From the NCBI RefSeq assembly GCF_030272615.1, contig NC_081412.1, forward strand, positions 341,923,870 through 341,987,869: a DNA stretch of 64,000 nt. Direction: 5' to 3'. This DNA comes from Cryptomeria japonica (lineage: Eukaryota; Streptophyta; Pinopsida; Cupressales; Cupressaceae). The notes under the pieces are model-generated. The model was not told the origin of the DNA, ran no database searches, and saw only the letters and a program-made list of their open reading frames with translations. Below are positions 37,757 to 49,027 of the stretch, piece after piece. Each line of letters begins with the position of its first letter. Position 1 is the first letter of the stretch. The position numbers and the translations under genes were made by a program.

Positions 37757-38600
37757 CTAGGGTGTCCGAGGTGCTGATAATTGCCTTCTGATTCCATTCA
37801 CTTCACAGAATGGATTAAATTCCTTAGATGTGAATTCACCTCCTTGATCTGATCTCAAACATTTGATTTTCTTATCGATTTCATTCTCTACCATCACCTT
37901 GAATAGTTTGAATTTCCCAAAATCTTTTGATTTCTCCCTAAGAAAAGTAACCCAACACATTCTAGAATAATCATCAATGATTAGCATAAAATATCTATCT
38001 CCTTGTAAACTTCTAGTTCTTGTTGGACCACATAAATCAGTATGAATTAAGTCAAGAACATTATTGCATTTTTCTGGAATACTCTTAAAAGTTGCTCTAA
38101 ATTTCTTTCCAAATTGACATTCCTTACATACTAGATTGTGAGGTTTAACAATCTTCGGTAAATCCCTTACTACCTTAGTTGTACTGATTTTCACAATGCA
38201 ATCAAAATTTGCATGACAAAGTATTTTATGCCATAACCAACTTTCATCAACATGTGCAATCAAGTATGTCTTCTCATTGTTATTCAAATGAAAGATATTA
38301 CCTCTAGTCTGATTACTGGTTGCAATTTCCAAACCAGTTCTATTCATGATTTTGCATTTACCATTCTTGAATTATAACTGAAATCCTTTTTCAACTAATT
38401 GACCAACACTCAAAAGATTATGCTTTAAACCTTCAACATAATAAATGTTGTCAGTATTGTGCTTAACATAAAAAGATATAGTGCCTTTTCCTCTGATCAA
38501 ACAAGCTTTATCATCCCCAAATCTTACTAGACCTCCATTGTATTCCTAAAAAGTTAAGAATTTACTTTTATCACCAGTCATATGATGTGAACATCCAGAA
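37757..38600 (-). pseudogene. Element A protease end, GAG-pre-integrase and integrase core
   Basis: Open from 38347 to the amber at 37757. GAG-pre-integrase LWHKILCHANFD, zinc-finger Cys pair in LVCKECQFGKK, then HTDLCGPTRTRS, IIDDYSRMCWVTFL and RSDQGGEFTS, so the two catalytic Asp are kept and the Glu lies just after the stop. Upstream, 38350-38600 shows LSVGQL-type and WIIDSGCSHHMT (protease DSG near 38600) with one or more stops, such as in the FLTF-EYNGG stretch. The amber replaces a Gln of TPQQNG and is the only stop between 38347 and 35573. Confidence 0.9.
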
Positions 38601-38735
38601 TCAATGATCCATTCATCCTTTTCTTCAATTTTAGTTGCCAAGGCCTGCTCTACTGGTTGAATAGTAGGTGTCAGTTGATCTTCTATTATTGCATCAAAAG
38701 CCCATCCATTGTCTGCCGGTTCCTCATCAGAATGA

Positions 38736-39674
38736 TCAGTAACATGATTTGTCTCTATTCTTCTTAAATATGTATCTCTGATATTCAGGGTTAGGCTTAT
38801 ATGTTCTTTTAGCTTCTTCTTTCAATCTTGCATGTCTACCAGGACACCTAGATGCCATATGACCAATTTTATTGCAGTTAAAACATTTAAATGGTGCTTT
38901 ACCTTCATACTTACTTCCAACTGGACCTTTAGGCATTTTCCTTGCAAAAAGTGCTTCAAGCTCTTCAAGTTCTTCATTCTCTCTTCTAATTTCTTCAAGT
39001 TATCTAGCATAGAGTGCTTTCCAATCAGATTTTTCATATGATGATGATGATACTGCAGATGATGAAGCTTTGAAAGCCAAATCTGTCTTAATTGTAGCAA
39101 TAGGACCAAATTCCTCAAGTTCAAAAGCTGAAAGTTTTCCAACCAAAGTATCTCTAGATACTGATGTATTAAGCATTGTTCTCAATTCATTAATAGCCGT
39201 TACTTTCATTTTGTATGCCGGTGGCAATGCTCTTAAAACTTTAGAAACAATTTCATCTTCACTTAAGGATCTTCCACAACATTGTATACTCAAAACAATT
39301 TCATTAACTCTTTCCATAAAAGTAGAAATCCTTTCATCTTCTTCCATTTTCAGATTTTCATACTTGACCCGAAAGCATTCCAGTTTTGCAATTTTGACAG
39401 TGGTATCACCTTCATTCAAAGTCTCCAATTTATCTGAAATAGCTTTAGTAGTAGATCGGTCTGATAATCCCATGATTTGCTGATTTGATAATGCACTCAA
39501 AAGTGCTTCTCTTGCTTTGAAATCATTCTCCTGATCTTTAGCCAATGTTGGTGGATTAGGTTGACTCTGTGTAGGACCAACATAGCTATTCTTTGTAACA
39601 TCCCATATGTCTTTTCCAATGCAATTCAGATGTGTCTCCATTCTAATCTTCCATATACCATAGTTAGTTGCCAT
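38736..39674 (-). pseudogene. Element A gag with CCHC zinc knuckle
   Basis: Capsid precursor. Starts MATNYGIWKIRMETHL, close to the primer site. Helical UBN2-type region with LSDRSTTKAISDKLETLNEG, KMEEDERISTFMERVNEI and LRALPPAYKMKVTAINEL in 39000-39674. A stop follows ALYAR; the frame then continues through EELEALFARKMPKGPVGSK to the knuckle CFNCNKIGHMASRC (C-X2-C-X4-H-X4-C, intact) in 38736-38936. One premature stop makes it a pseudogene as read here. Confidence 0.88.
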
Positions 39675-39717
39675 AGAATCTCCTCAATCTGTTAAACTTC
39701 TGCAAAAAGAGGACTTA

Positions 39718-39729
39718 GCTCTGATACCA
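39718..39729 (-). promoter_or_regulatory. Primer-binding site of element A
   Basis: GCTCTGATACCA on the plus strand, the exact complement of TGGTATCAGAGC, two bases from the LTR end at 39732. Confidence 0.93.
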
Positions 39730-39731
39730 AT

Positions 39732-40803
39732 TGTTAGGACCCAGAGGCAACTAAGAAGGGGGGGAGGGTGAATCAGTTGTCTATTAATTTCAACCCAAAT
39801 ATAACTTAACCAAACTTAGTGCATAATATTGGTAAACCAAACTTAATGTCGGTAGATAGTTTAACAGTTAATAACAGTACCGGTGAAGTTTAATGCATGA
39901 AACAGAAAGACAAATAACATCCATAACACATAACACAAATATTTGTATGTGGAAACCTTGTAAGGGGAAAAACCACGGTGGGAAGCCTTACCCACAATCA
40001 GATGATACTAAAGTAGATAGTATGTGTGTACAAATGGGGTCTGCACATGCAGAAAGGCCAACTGCCTAGAGCTCACTGCTCAATCACAAAATGGGAGTCA
40101 CACTGACTACAATTGGATGGTTAAATCCATTGATAATGTACTGCTCAAAATAGCATCTTCATATGCTAGATTCAGTACTGGTTAAGCTCTGATTTTCTTC
40201 TTCATACCTTCCTTGAATCTTCAAATGATGTCTGTGTGTATAGCTGTGCTTATATTCACATATACCTTATTACAATCCTCTACCACACCTTCTTCTTAAT
40301 CTCACAAATGAGATCTTACATATATACCAAAACCTAAGACCAAATGTGTAGGTCGGCTCACTAATAATTTTACAATTAAATCAATTACAAATGAATCAAT
40401 ATGCGATGCATCATGTCGGTTCAATGCATTTACAATAATAGTCAATCAATAAAACATCTCCATAACATGTCGTGCTGATCTAGAATAGATAGTGCTTGTC
40501 GGTCAATAACCTAGACCTATTTGCCAATAATAACAAGTATGCAAACTCGATTAGACCAATAACCAAATCACCAAAACCAAGTGTCCAAACAATGTCTTCG
40601 ACATAACCAAGTAATCTCCAGATGATAACAAATCATCCTCAGTGCTGATGAACAATATAACCTGCCAGTGAACCAGATACCAATGATTGTGCATAAGTCA
40701 CTGAACATGCCGGTGAACATAACCAAAGATATCCAGAAGGATAAGTTTTGACAAGTGTTGACATCAATGACAAAACCAATGCAACACATCCATAATACCA
40801 ACA
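39732..40803 (-). repeat. 5' LTR of element A
   Basis: 1072 bp from TGTTAGGACCCAGAGG to CATAATACCAACA. Partner of 34112-35181. Hairpin arms GGCAACTAA / TCAGTTGTC, one pair broken by a transition; the other LTR is broken at the same pair on the opposite arm. Confidence 0.95.
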
Positions 40804-40808
40804 TTTAT
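40804..40808 (+). repeat. Target-site duplication of element A, right copy (TTTAT)
   Basis: One mismatch from TTAAT at 34107-34111. The 3' LTR of element F resumes after it. Confidence 0.7.
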
Positions 40809-41230
40809 ATGTTGCGACTGATCATGCAAATTCTATACACTCGAAATGATCCTTGCTAGGGTTCAGGGCCACGTCGGGCCTCGAGTGAGGGTTCAAGAGT
40901 GTTGCCCCTAAGAATTTTTTTTTGGGCATTTTTTCTTTTAAAAAAAAAACCAACATTGTAAAAAGCCCTAGGAAAGTAGACATTGTAGGTTGCCCTAAAA
41001 TTGCATGTTATAAGTGGCTGGAATGTAAAGTGAATTATAATAGTGTTGTATTATTTTATTGGATAATAAGAAAAGATTGTATAGCTCTGTTATGTGGATG
41101 CAATCCACCTTAGGTGAACCATGTTAAATCTCTATGTTATTTGTTGTGTATTATTCTTCATCTTTGTGTATTTGAATTTGCATATAATTGTTAATTTTAT
41201 ATTTGCTCTGGATCTTCCTAAACCATCACA
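40809..41230 (+). repeat. Main part of the 3' LTR of element F
   Basis: ATGTTGCGACTGATCATGC onward matches the 5' LTR from its eighth base or so, through to CCTAAACCATCACA (5' LTR: CCTAAACCCTAACA). It carries about 50 extra GC-rich bases near 40856-40910 that the 5' LTR lacks. Confidence 0.85.
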
Positions 41231-42343
41231 AATATTTTATTCTAACTGATGTTTTTAATATATTTACAAGGATAAAGAGTTCCATTAGAAATGATAAAGG
41301 TGACTCGTGGACATAAATATTTAATTAATGTCTCTTTTATAAGTTTGTACACCTAAATTGGAGGGAAAGGTTTTGGAACCAAAGCTCGTGTCCTTGCACA
41401 TTCTAGGAAGAAAATAAAAGGATGGGGCATTGGAAATGGAAAGTCATCTTTGGGCCCCAAGTTTGGTGTATAATACCTCTTTACAACTCTATAAATTTAG
41501 CTCCTTAGATGTAGAAATGAGGCAGAATAATTGAAAGTAGAGTTATAGTATGTGTACAAGAGGTTAAGAAGGAACAAGTTAGAGCACAAATAGATTTTTC
41601 ACAAGTAAAAAAGTGATGTCATGTTGGAGACAAAGAGGGTAATGGATGCGTGTGACAAATTGTAATGTTATTTCAAAGATAATGCAAAACTTGGCCTCTC
41701 TTCTTGGTGGAATTGTTTTTTGAAAGGGTTTCTCCACAAAAATCTTGTGCCATGTAATGTTCTTATGTTGTTCATTTATTTATTTCTCTTATAAGTTCAC
41801 ATAAGGCAGTGTTATTAAGCATGTTATGTTGGCTAACTTTTAGCATCATAAAGAATATGGATCTAATCATGATAATTCCCAATTAAGATTACTTAATTTC
41901 TTATTCACATACAAATTTTAGATTTTCATATTGTAGTGGTCCAAGCCTAGTATCTCACCAATTGATGTCCTAGATTGAGAATACATATTTAAAGTTAATT
42001 CATTGGATATAGATTGTAAATTTTCCAAAAGTTGTTATTTTCAAAATATTTGTAATTTGGAGAAAAATCTCTCTTTAAGAAATGTGTGAGTGATTTATTT
42101 CTTCATTGAAAAATTGAAGGGAGGGCTCACTCTAAGGAATCTAGTGAATGCATTTATTTTTAATTTTTTAATTTTATAAATATGCAAAGAAAAATCTATT
42201 TATGAATTTGATTTTATATATACTATGTTTATAGTCCATTCATACATGAGTGAATTTAGTTTGTGTTAAATTTGGTTTTATCATAAGAGTTTTATTCTTT
42301 CAAGTTTTAGTAATAAATTTAGAATATTATATTATGTTGTTGA
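41231..42343. other. Spacer between elements F and C, no gene seen
   Basis: AT-rich sequence of 1.1 kb without an open frame of note, LTR ends or RNA genes. It is one of the few stretches that may be non-repeat genomic DNA, but that cannot be judged from one copy. Confidence 0.55.
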
Positions 42344-43700
42344 TATTGGAAACAAGACAGAAAACTGAGAGGGGGGGTGAATCAGTTTTTTCAAAACTTT
42401 ACTTAACTTAGAATCAATTTTAGATTTGACTATTAACAATAAAAGCATAAATCATCACCACATTAATAACACACATGTATAACGCCAAGATTTTTGACGT
42501 GGAAAACCCAGTTAAGGGAAAAACCATGGTGGGAACCTACCCACAATAAGATGATACCCTACTAGAAGTATATGAAATATTACAATGGGGAATGCACGTG
42601 CATTCAGACACACTGCCTAGAGATCACTGCTCAAAACACAATTACAACAAGGGCTACAACCTTGGGAAGACTCGTTGTCTTATAAAAAGATTTGGATTAC
42701 ATCTGGAAGATCATGAACTGGTAGAATAGAATCTCCTAATGCTTGGTTACAGTACTAGTTAAGCTCATATACTGCTCTGCAACACTTCTTTCGCACTTCT
42801 CCTCTACTACCGAAATATTAAAGCTTTATTTGCACTTTTCACACACGCAAATTCCAGAGATATATCCACAACACAAAATTATATCATTTTATACAAATCA
42901 TCAACCTATATTTCAAGGTCGGCTCAACCCACAATATAAATTAGAAAATATGACCACATACACTACAATAACATATGCAGACTAAAACAATGTTAGCTAA
43001 GACATAGTATGGACCCAAATCACTACCGCGAACATGAAACACCCCCAAGAATTATAACTTGAACTTCCACAATATGCAACAATCATCATGAATGTTGCAT
43101 AACATGAAGAACACCATCAGACCAATAAAAACATCATTAATGTGCACAATGACTAACATGGACCACCAACACAAATAAAACACGATCTAGAAACATCCAC
43201 AAGCATCATGCATTACCGCAACAACAACCACAACATCACCACTTACTAGAATCTTCATCATCATTATACAAAACCTCAAGAACGCTAACTCAACTGACTT
43301 TCAAACTGAAAGATACACTTACGAACATCCAAATCATGAACCATCTGAATTGAGGACACACTAGAATGTCCTAAGCACTATGCCAAAACCGCAAAAAAAT
43401 ATATTGCAACCTCGAAGCATTGCAGAGAAAATTTTTGAACATTGAACAATAGTAAACAATGAAAAACCAACCTCAATACCAGACCATATAATCGATCAAA
43501 CCATCATGCGAACCATTGAAACTCCTGCTGAATAAACTAGAGATACTTATCTCAAAATTCTTTAATTCGCAACAACTCATCTGAAACACACTGGCCAAAC
43601 CAAATTACTTAATCTAACTGCAACATTGAAACACACAAAGGAATATATTGACATCAATGACAAAATATTGTTCCAACAAACTTCTCAACAATATCCAACA
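42344..43700 (-). repeat. 3' LTR of element C
   Basis: 1357 bp. The first bases are TATTGG where the right LTR has TGTTGG, so the terminal TG has mutated to TA; it ends AATATCCAACA. Hairpin arms AAAACTGA (42361-42368) and TCAGTTTT (42382-42389) enclose a G7 run. Confidence 0.9.
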
Positions 43701-43723
43701 ATCTCCCCCTTTGGCATTGATGG
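43701..43723 (-). promoter_or_regulatory. Polypurine tract of element C
   Basis: Same sequence as in elements A and B. TTTGGCATTGATG (43710-43722) is the inverted copy of CATCAATGACAAA at 43652-43664, one mismatch; the 5' LTR at 57714-57726 keeps the perfectly complementary CATCAATGCCAAA. Confidence 0.88.
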
Positions 43724-44006
43724 CAACATATATTGTGAAAAATAATCAATGCAAAGAAAGAAAATAATCAGCTCCTCCTAAGATCATGCACACAACTCAA
43801 CAAGTTTTTTCACATAACTCTCTCTCCCCATTTGACGTCAATGCAAAAAGCATATACTACACAAAACACCAATCTGAACATTAAATCTAATAAATCTAAA
43901 CTATCTGAACCACTGACTACTCCCCCTGAGTAGTAGCCACCACACATCAATCCAGATCATAAGATATCTCTATGAGATCCAAAGAACTAATGTGAATCCA
44001 TGCATC

Positions 44007-46330
44007 TTAGTTCTTATCTGGAGGGGCAATTACCCCTAGCTTCTCCCTAAGATAATCAAAAGCATCCTTTGGCAAAGGCTTTGTGAAGATATTTGCAATT
44101 TGTTCCTTTGTAGACACATACTCTAGTCTGACTTCCTTCTCATTCACCTTCTCTCTCAAGAAATGAAACTTTATCGATATATATATATATATATATATGA
44201 TTAGTCTTGGAATGCAACACCGGATTCTTAGAAATATTGCTAGCACTAAAATTATCATAATATATAACAATAGGCACATCATAAACAACTCTAATATCCT
44301 TCAACATTTGCTTCATCCATATTACCTATGTACAATTGCTAGTAGTAGCAATGTATTCAGCCTCTATAGTAGATAAAGAAATAGCATTTTGCTTCTTACT
44401 CATCCATGAAACCAATCTTTTTTCCAAGAAAAATACATCACCACTAGTACTCTTTCGGTCATCAACATCACATGCCCAATCAACATCTATAAAAGCACTC
44501 AAAGTAAAGTCATCATCTTTAAGATACCACAAACCAAAATAAACAGTTCCTTTCAAATATCTGAAAATTATTTTCACAACAACAACATGAGATTCTCTAT
44601 GATCAGCTTGAAATTTAGTAACAAGACAAACAACATTCATAATATCCGATCTAGTCTGAGTCAAATAGAGCTATCCACCAATCATAGATCTGTATCTAGT
44701 CAGATTTTCTTTTGGAGAGTCATCATCCTTAGTCAACTTACATCCGATCACCATAGGAGTTCCAACTAGCTTTTCATAATCTATTCAAAATTTATTCAAC
44801 AATTCCTTCACATACTTAGATTGAGATATGAAAATACCTTTACCCGATCGTGTAATTTGTAGTCCCAAGAAGAATTTCATCTCACCAATCATATACATTT
44901 CAAATTCATTTTGCATATCATCAACAAACTTCTTGCACAAACTATCATCTCCACAAAAAATAGGGTCATCAACAAATACCTCAACAATAAGAATGTTATC
45001 ATGATCAATCTTGAAATATAAATTACTATCAACAATACCTTTATCGAATTCAAGCTTCATCAAATAATTATCCAATTTGGCATACTAAGATCTGGGTGCT
45101 TGCTTGAGTCCATTCAATGCTTTCTTCAATCTGCATACCATATCTTTCTGATCTGTCAACCGAAATCCATCTAGTTGCTCAATGTAAACTTCCTCTTCCG
45201 ACTCACCATTGAGAAAGGTTGACTTGACATCCATCTGATACACTTTGAAATTTTTGTAAGCATCATAAGCAAGAAATAATCTAACAGCTTCAATTCTAGC
45301 TATCAGAGCAAAATTCTCATCGAAATCAATTCCTTCCATATGAGAATAACCTTTACAAACAACTCTAGCTTTATTTCTAACAACTTCACCTTGTTAATTT
45401 AGTTTATTCCAGAAGACCCTTTTAGTTCCAATTACATTTTTATCCTTAGGTTGGGAACAATAATCCATGTATTATTCTTTTCGATCTGATTCAACTCTTC
45501 TTCCATTTCTTTAACCTAGTTTCCATCTTTTCAAGCTTCATTAACATCTTTAGGTTCAATTTTAAAAATCTTAGGATTTTCCTGATTGTTGGACTCTTGA
45601 AATTTGTCTTCTGCACTAGCACTTGTACCTTCTCCTTCATTCATAGGCTTTTTCAAATCAATCTGATTTTGATTTTGGGTTTGCACTTGCGTTCCTTTAT
45701 CTAAACTTACATCCTGATCATCTAAATCATATCTACAAGTTCTGATCTATCTCATATTGCTTTCATCAACCTTCACATTAGCACTCTCAACTATCTTTCT
45801 CAATCTTTTATTATAACACCGACAGGTCTTACTCTTAGTAGACTAACCAAGGAAAATTCCTTCATCACATCTAGCATCAAATTTTCCTAGATCTTCATGT
45901 CTTCTAATATAGCATTTACTTCCAAAAGTTGTGAAATATCTAATAGTAGGAGCATGAACAAACCATAACTCATAAGGACTCTTACCGTTATTACCTTTTA
46001 TATGCACTATATTAAGAGTATATACAACAATACTCACAACTTCTCTCCAATAGATATGAGAAACATTTCCTTCAATCATCATAGTCCTAGAATCTTCTTG
46101 AATCATCGGGTTCTTTCTTTCCACAACACCATTTTGCCAAGGGGTTCTAGATGTAGATAACTGTCTCTTTACCCCATGTTCTTCACAAAATGCATTAAAC
46201 TAGCTGGAAGTTAATTCACCACCTATGTCAAATCTCAAACACTCTAGCTTCAGTCAAGTCTCAGTCTCAAACATAGCTTCTAAACTCTTGAACTTGCCCA
46301 GTGCTTCAGATTTGTCCCTTAAGAAAGTAA
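44007..46330 (-). pseudogene. Element C pol remnant, right-hand domains (integrase end, RT, RNase H)
   Basis: Integrase end at 45843-46124 (MERKNPMIQED, YELWFVHAPT, DEGIFLG). RT blocks at 45085-45339 ([37 protein letters not shown]) and 44785-45075, where the active site reads FVDDPIFCG. RNase H at 44326-44664 (DVDWACDVDDRKST, STIEAEY) and 44007-44170 (IANIFTKPLPKDAFDYL). Between the last two an AT microsatellite has grown to 11 units where 3 are expected, shifting the frame. The gene is cut at 46335 by element D and continues at 54611. Confidence 0.88.
44177..44198. repeat. (AT)11 microsatellite inside the RNase H sequence of element C
   Basis: The homologous spot in related elements encodes NHISIKF-like residues with only about three AT units. 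Here 11 units add 16 bases, which is not a multiple of three, so the frame is lost. Confidence 0.8.
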
Positions 46331-46335
46331 CCCAC
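46331..46335 (+). repeat. Target-site duplication of element D, left copy (CCCAC)
   Basis: CCCAC within the integrase codons for MMWVTFL of element C; the perfect right copy is at 54611-54615. Confidence 0.88.
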
Positions 46336-47767
46336 TGTTAGACAGTTCAAATAATTGGAAGACAACTAAGAGGGGGGGGGGGGGGGGGGAATCAGTTGTC
46401 ATAGATTACTAGAACCTTAAGCAATTAAAAATTTAATACCTAGTAAAATCTAGATGTGAGAGGTTGAGAGAAAAAGAGTTTCATATAATCATAATTTCAT
46501 ATTAATTTATTCATGCAAAGGATTGATCCCTTGACAAACTAAAAAGACATTAAAATGGAATGAAAGAAAATATGACCATGATAAAATGATGTAGAAACTT
46601 GATAATAAATAACATGAATAAAATAGAAAACTTCAACCCAAAACATTAATATGGGAATGCTTAAACCAAATACCAGAATAGTAGTTAAACCAATTAAGCA
46701 TAAACAATAATCATAGAATAAATACCATCCACATGACACCAAGATTTATACGTGGAAAACCCGATAAAGGGAAAAACCATAGTGGGAAGCCTACCCACAG
46801 TCGGATAATACTTCTACAGTAAGTATGTGAATTACAATTGAGGGGCCTGCACTTGCAGGAAGGCCAACAACCTAGAGCACACTGCTCATCACAAAAGGAG
46901 TCTCACTGACTACATAGAAATCTAGACTACAATCTAGAAGAAGTGTTTGAACTGCAAAGATAACATCTCCTATGCCTTAGTATAGTTTCGGTTAAGCTCA
47001 ATACCAGAGGACTAAATCCTCTTACATAAACCCAATTTTATCTCCAATGATCAACCAAATCCTCTGCCTAAATGATATTACATTATTCGCACATTACATA
47101 TCCTCACACACTTCCAGACCTTACACCTATCATGATCTACAATGAGATCTTACATCATATAAATACAAACCCTCAACCATAAATAATCAAGTCGGCTACC
47201 AGACAATAAATCAATTACATAATTACAAAACATGTCGGCCTTAGACCAAAAAAATAATATCCAACAGATAAGACATCCCAAAAACACATCGAGAGGTCCA
47301 ATCCATACGTTACATTAAGCCAATCCATAACCTAGATCAACCGGGACCCAATATAGGTCCATATGATAAAGAAATGATCTCCATCCACCAAGTCTCGAAC
47401 ATGGTCATCAACAACATCCTGAATATCCACCAGAAACTGCATCAACACCAGTTATGCAATTCATCAAAGATCTTCAACAAAAGCTCTGCCGGTGAAACCC
47501 TCATCGGAACTGCAAGCCAAGATTCCAAGCAAACATGATAGCATTCGATCACCAGACCAAAACCAACTGACTGAATATGAACATGAGTATCATGAATTAG
47601 CCAATTCCATGACCAAACCATACTGGATCCTACCAGATCATGTCGGATCCAAACCAACTAGAAACTACTCAACCTACCGGGACCAGAAGGGTGCCGGTAA
47701 AGCATCCAAACAACTAATGTTGACATCAATGACAAAACATCAATGCAACAAATAATCAATTCTAACA
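46336..47767 (-). repeat. 3' LTR of element D
   Basis: 1432 bp from TGTTAGACAGTTC to CAATTCTAACA. Contains 18 consecutive G at 46372-46389 and hairpin arms GACAACTAA / TCAGTTGTC. About 200 bases near 46437-46645 are absent from the other LTR. Confidence 0.9.
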
Positions 47768-47790
47768 AGTCTTCCCCAGTGGAAGACAAC
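47768..47790 (-). promoter_or_regulatory. Degenerate polypurine tract of element D
   Basis: AGTCTTCCCCAGTGGAAGAC follows the LTR; its complement is purine-rich but unlike the AAAGGGGGAGAT tract of the sister elements, and the neighbouring CATTGATG is missing. Either decayed or a different subfamily. Confidence 0.5.
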
Positions 47791-48115
47791 CAACAATCTC
47801 CCATATAGAGATATAGCAATGAAGTTCTGAAACAAAGACCAAACTCCCCCTATGAATAATATCTCTGTAAAGCTTTGAATTGTACATATATCTCTCCCCC
47901 TAATGTATACAACTCCTTAAGTTTTTCTTTTTCACATCAATATCTCTCCCCCTTTGACATCAATGCCATAAATCTGACGAAAATATCAAAGCAAAAACAT
48001 AAACCACTGAATCACAAATATGACTACTCCCCCCAAGCAGTAACATCCCCACATCAGTGTTGAAATGAAAAATATCTCTGATAATGCATACCAGACTGAT
48101 GCCAAACCGCATCAA

Positions 48116-49027
48116 TCAAGTCTCTACCGAAGGGGCAAAAACTCCCAATCTGTCTTTGAAATATTCAAATGATTCCTTAGGCAATGATTTAGTGAAGATA
48201 TCTGCAATATGCTCTTTAGTGTTCACATAAACTAGTCTAACTTCATTTGCTTCCACCTTTTCCTTCAAAAAGTTGTACTTGATAGATATGTGCTTTGTCT
48301 TAGAATAAAACACCGGATTCTTTGATATGTCAATAGCAGTAGAGTTATCACATTGAATAACTACCGGTCCATTAAAATCCACCTTTATAGCCTTCAACAT
48401 TTGCTTCATCCATAGAACCTATGTACAGTTAGTAGTAGCAACAACATACTCAACTTCAACAGTGGATAAAGAAGTATATGATTGTTTCCTGTTGATCCAT
48501 GAAACCAACTTCTTTCCAAGAAAGAAAGCTCCACCGAAAGTACTTTTCTGCTCATCAACATCTCGAACCCAATTTGCATCTGTGTATGCACATAAAGTAA
48601 AGTCATCATCCTTAGGGTACCACAAACCATATTTTGATATACCTTGTAAGTATCTAAAAATCCCTTTCACCGCACTCTCATGATTTTCTCTAGGATCACT
48701 TTGAAATCTTGATATAATGCAAACAACATTCATTACGTCAGGCCTAGTCTGAGTCAAATAAAGCAGACCTCCAATCATAGATTTGTATCTTGTAGGATTT
48801 ACCTGTGCAGAAACATCTTTTCTTGTTAATTTCTCACTTGTAACCATAGGAGTACTTACCGGTTTAGAATCTCCCATACCAAATTTCTTCAACAATTCCC
48901 TAGGATACTTAGTTTGATAGATGCAAATACCTTTGTTAGTCAGAGTAATCTGCAAACCTAAGAAATTTTTTATTTCCCCAATCATAGACATTTCAAATTC
49001 TTTCTCCATATTCTTAGAAAATTCCAT
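48116..49027 (-). pseudogene. Element D pol remnant: RT C-terminal part and RNase H
   Basis: RT connection at 48419-49027 (FEMSMIGEIKNFLGLQITL, YPRELLKKFGMGDSKPV, YKSMIGGLLYLTQTRPD) and RNase H with TDANWVRDVDEQKST and EVEY; a stop after TTNCT separates 48116-48409 with CDN, HISIKYNFLKEKVEA and IADIFTKSLPKESF. The upstream half of RT, including the active site, lies beyond the insertion at 49028. Confidence 0.87.

Larger units (their letters stand above)
34112..40803 (-). mobile_element. Element A: nearly complete Ty1/copia retrotransposon
   Basis: 6692 bp minus-strand copia with two LTRs (1070 and 1072 bp), a perfect primer site, a polypurine tract, gag with one zinc knuckle and a pol whose last 723 codons are still open. 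The LTRs differ at scattered positions only, so it is one of the younger insertions in the window. It inserted into the 3' LTR of element F. RT motifs and the LTR architecture place it with the SIRE/Maximus-like group, by motif memory only. Confidence 0.95.
22750..41230 (+). mobile_element. Element F: Tork/Tnt1-like Ty1/copia, twice interrupted
   Basis: Plus-strand copia with a short 5' LTR (22750-23134), a perfect initiator-Met primer site, gag, protease, integrase, RT, RNase H and a polypurine tract before the 3' LTR. Removing the two insertions (25135-32042 and 34112-40808, each with one target copy) restores the expected domain order. RT motifs (LLYVDDMLVVG, KDLGATKKILGMRI) are of the Tork/Tnt1 type, a different lineage from the minus-strand elements. 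The flanks TAAAT and AATAT do not form a clear target duplication. Confidence 0.88.

Noticed and set aside
39070-39483. 137-codon plus-strand frame opposite gag of element A
   Set aside because: Antisense shadow of a real gag frame; no independent motif.
39718-39729. TGGTATCAGAGC sites as part of tRNA genes
   Set aside because: No cloverleaf around them; they sit two bases from LTR ends and are primer-binding sites.
34112-40803. Element A as a complete active retrotransposon
   Set aside because: Stops in gag, protease and integrase and a FIDE active site argue against activity.
22750-41230. AATAT (41231-41235) as target duplication of element F
   Set aside because: The left flank is TAAAT, matching at only 3 of 5 bases.
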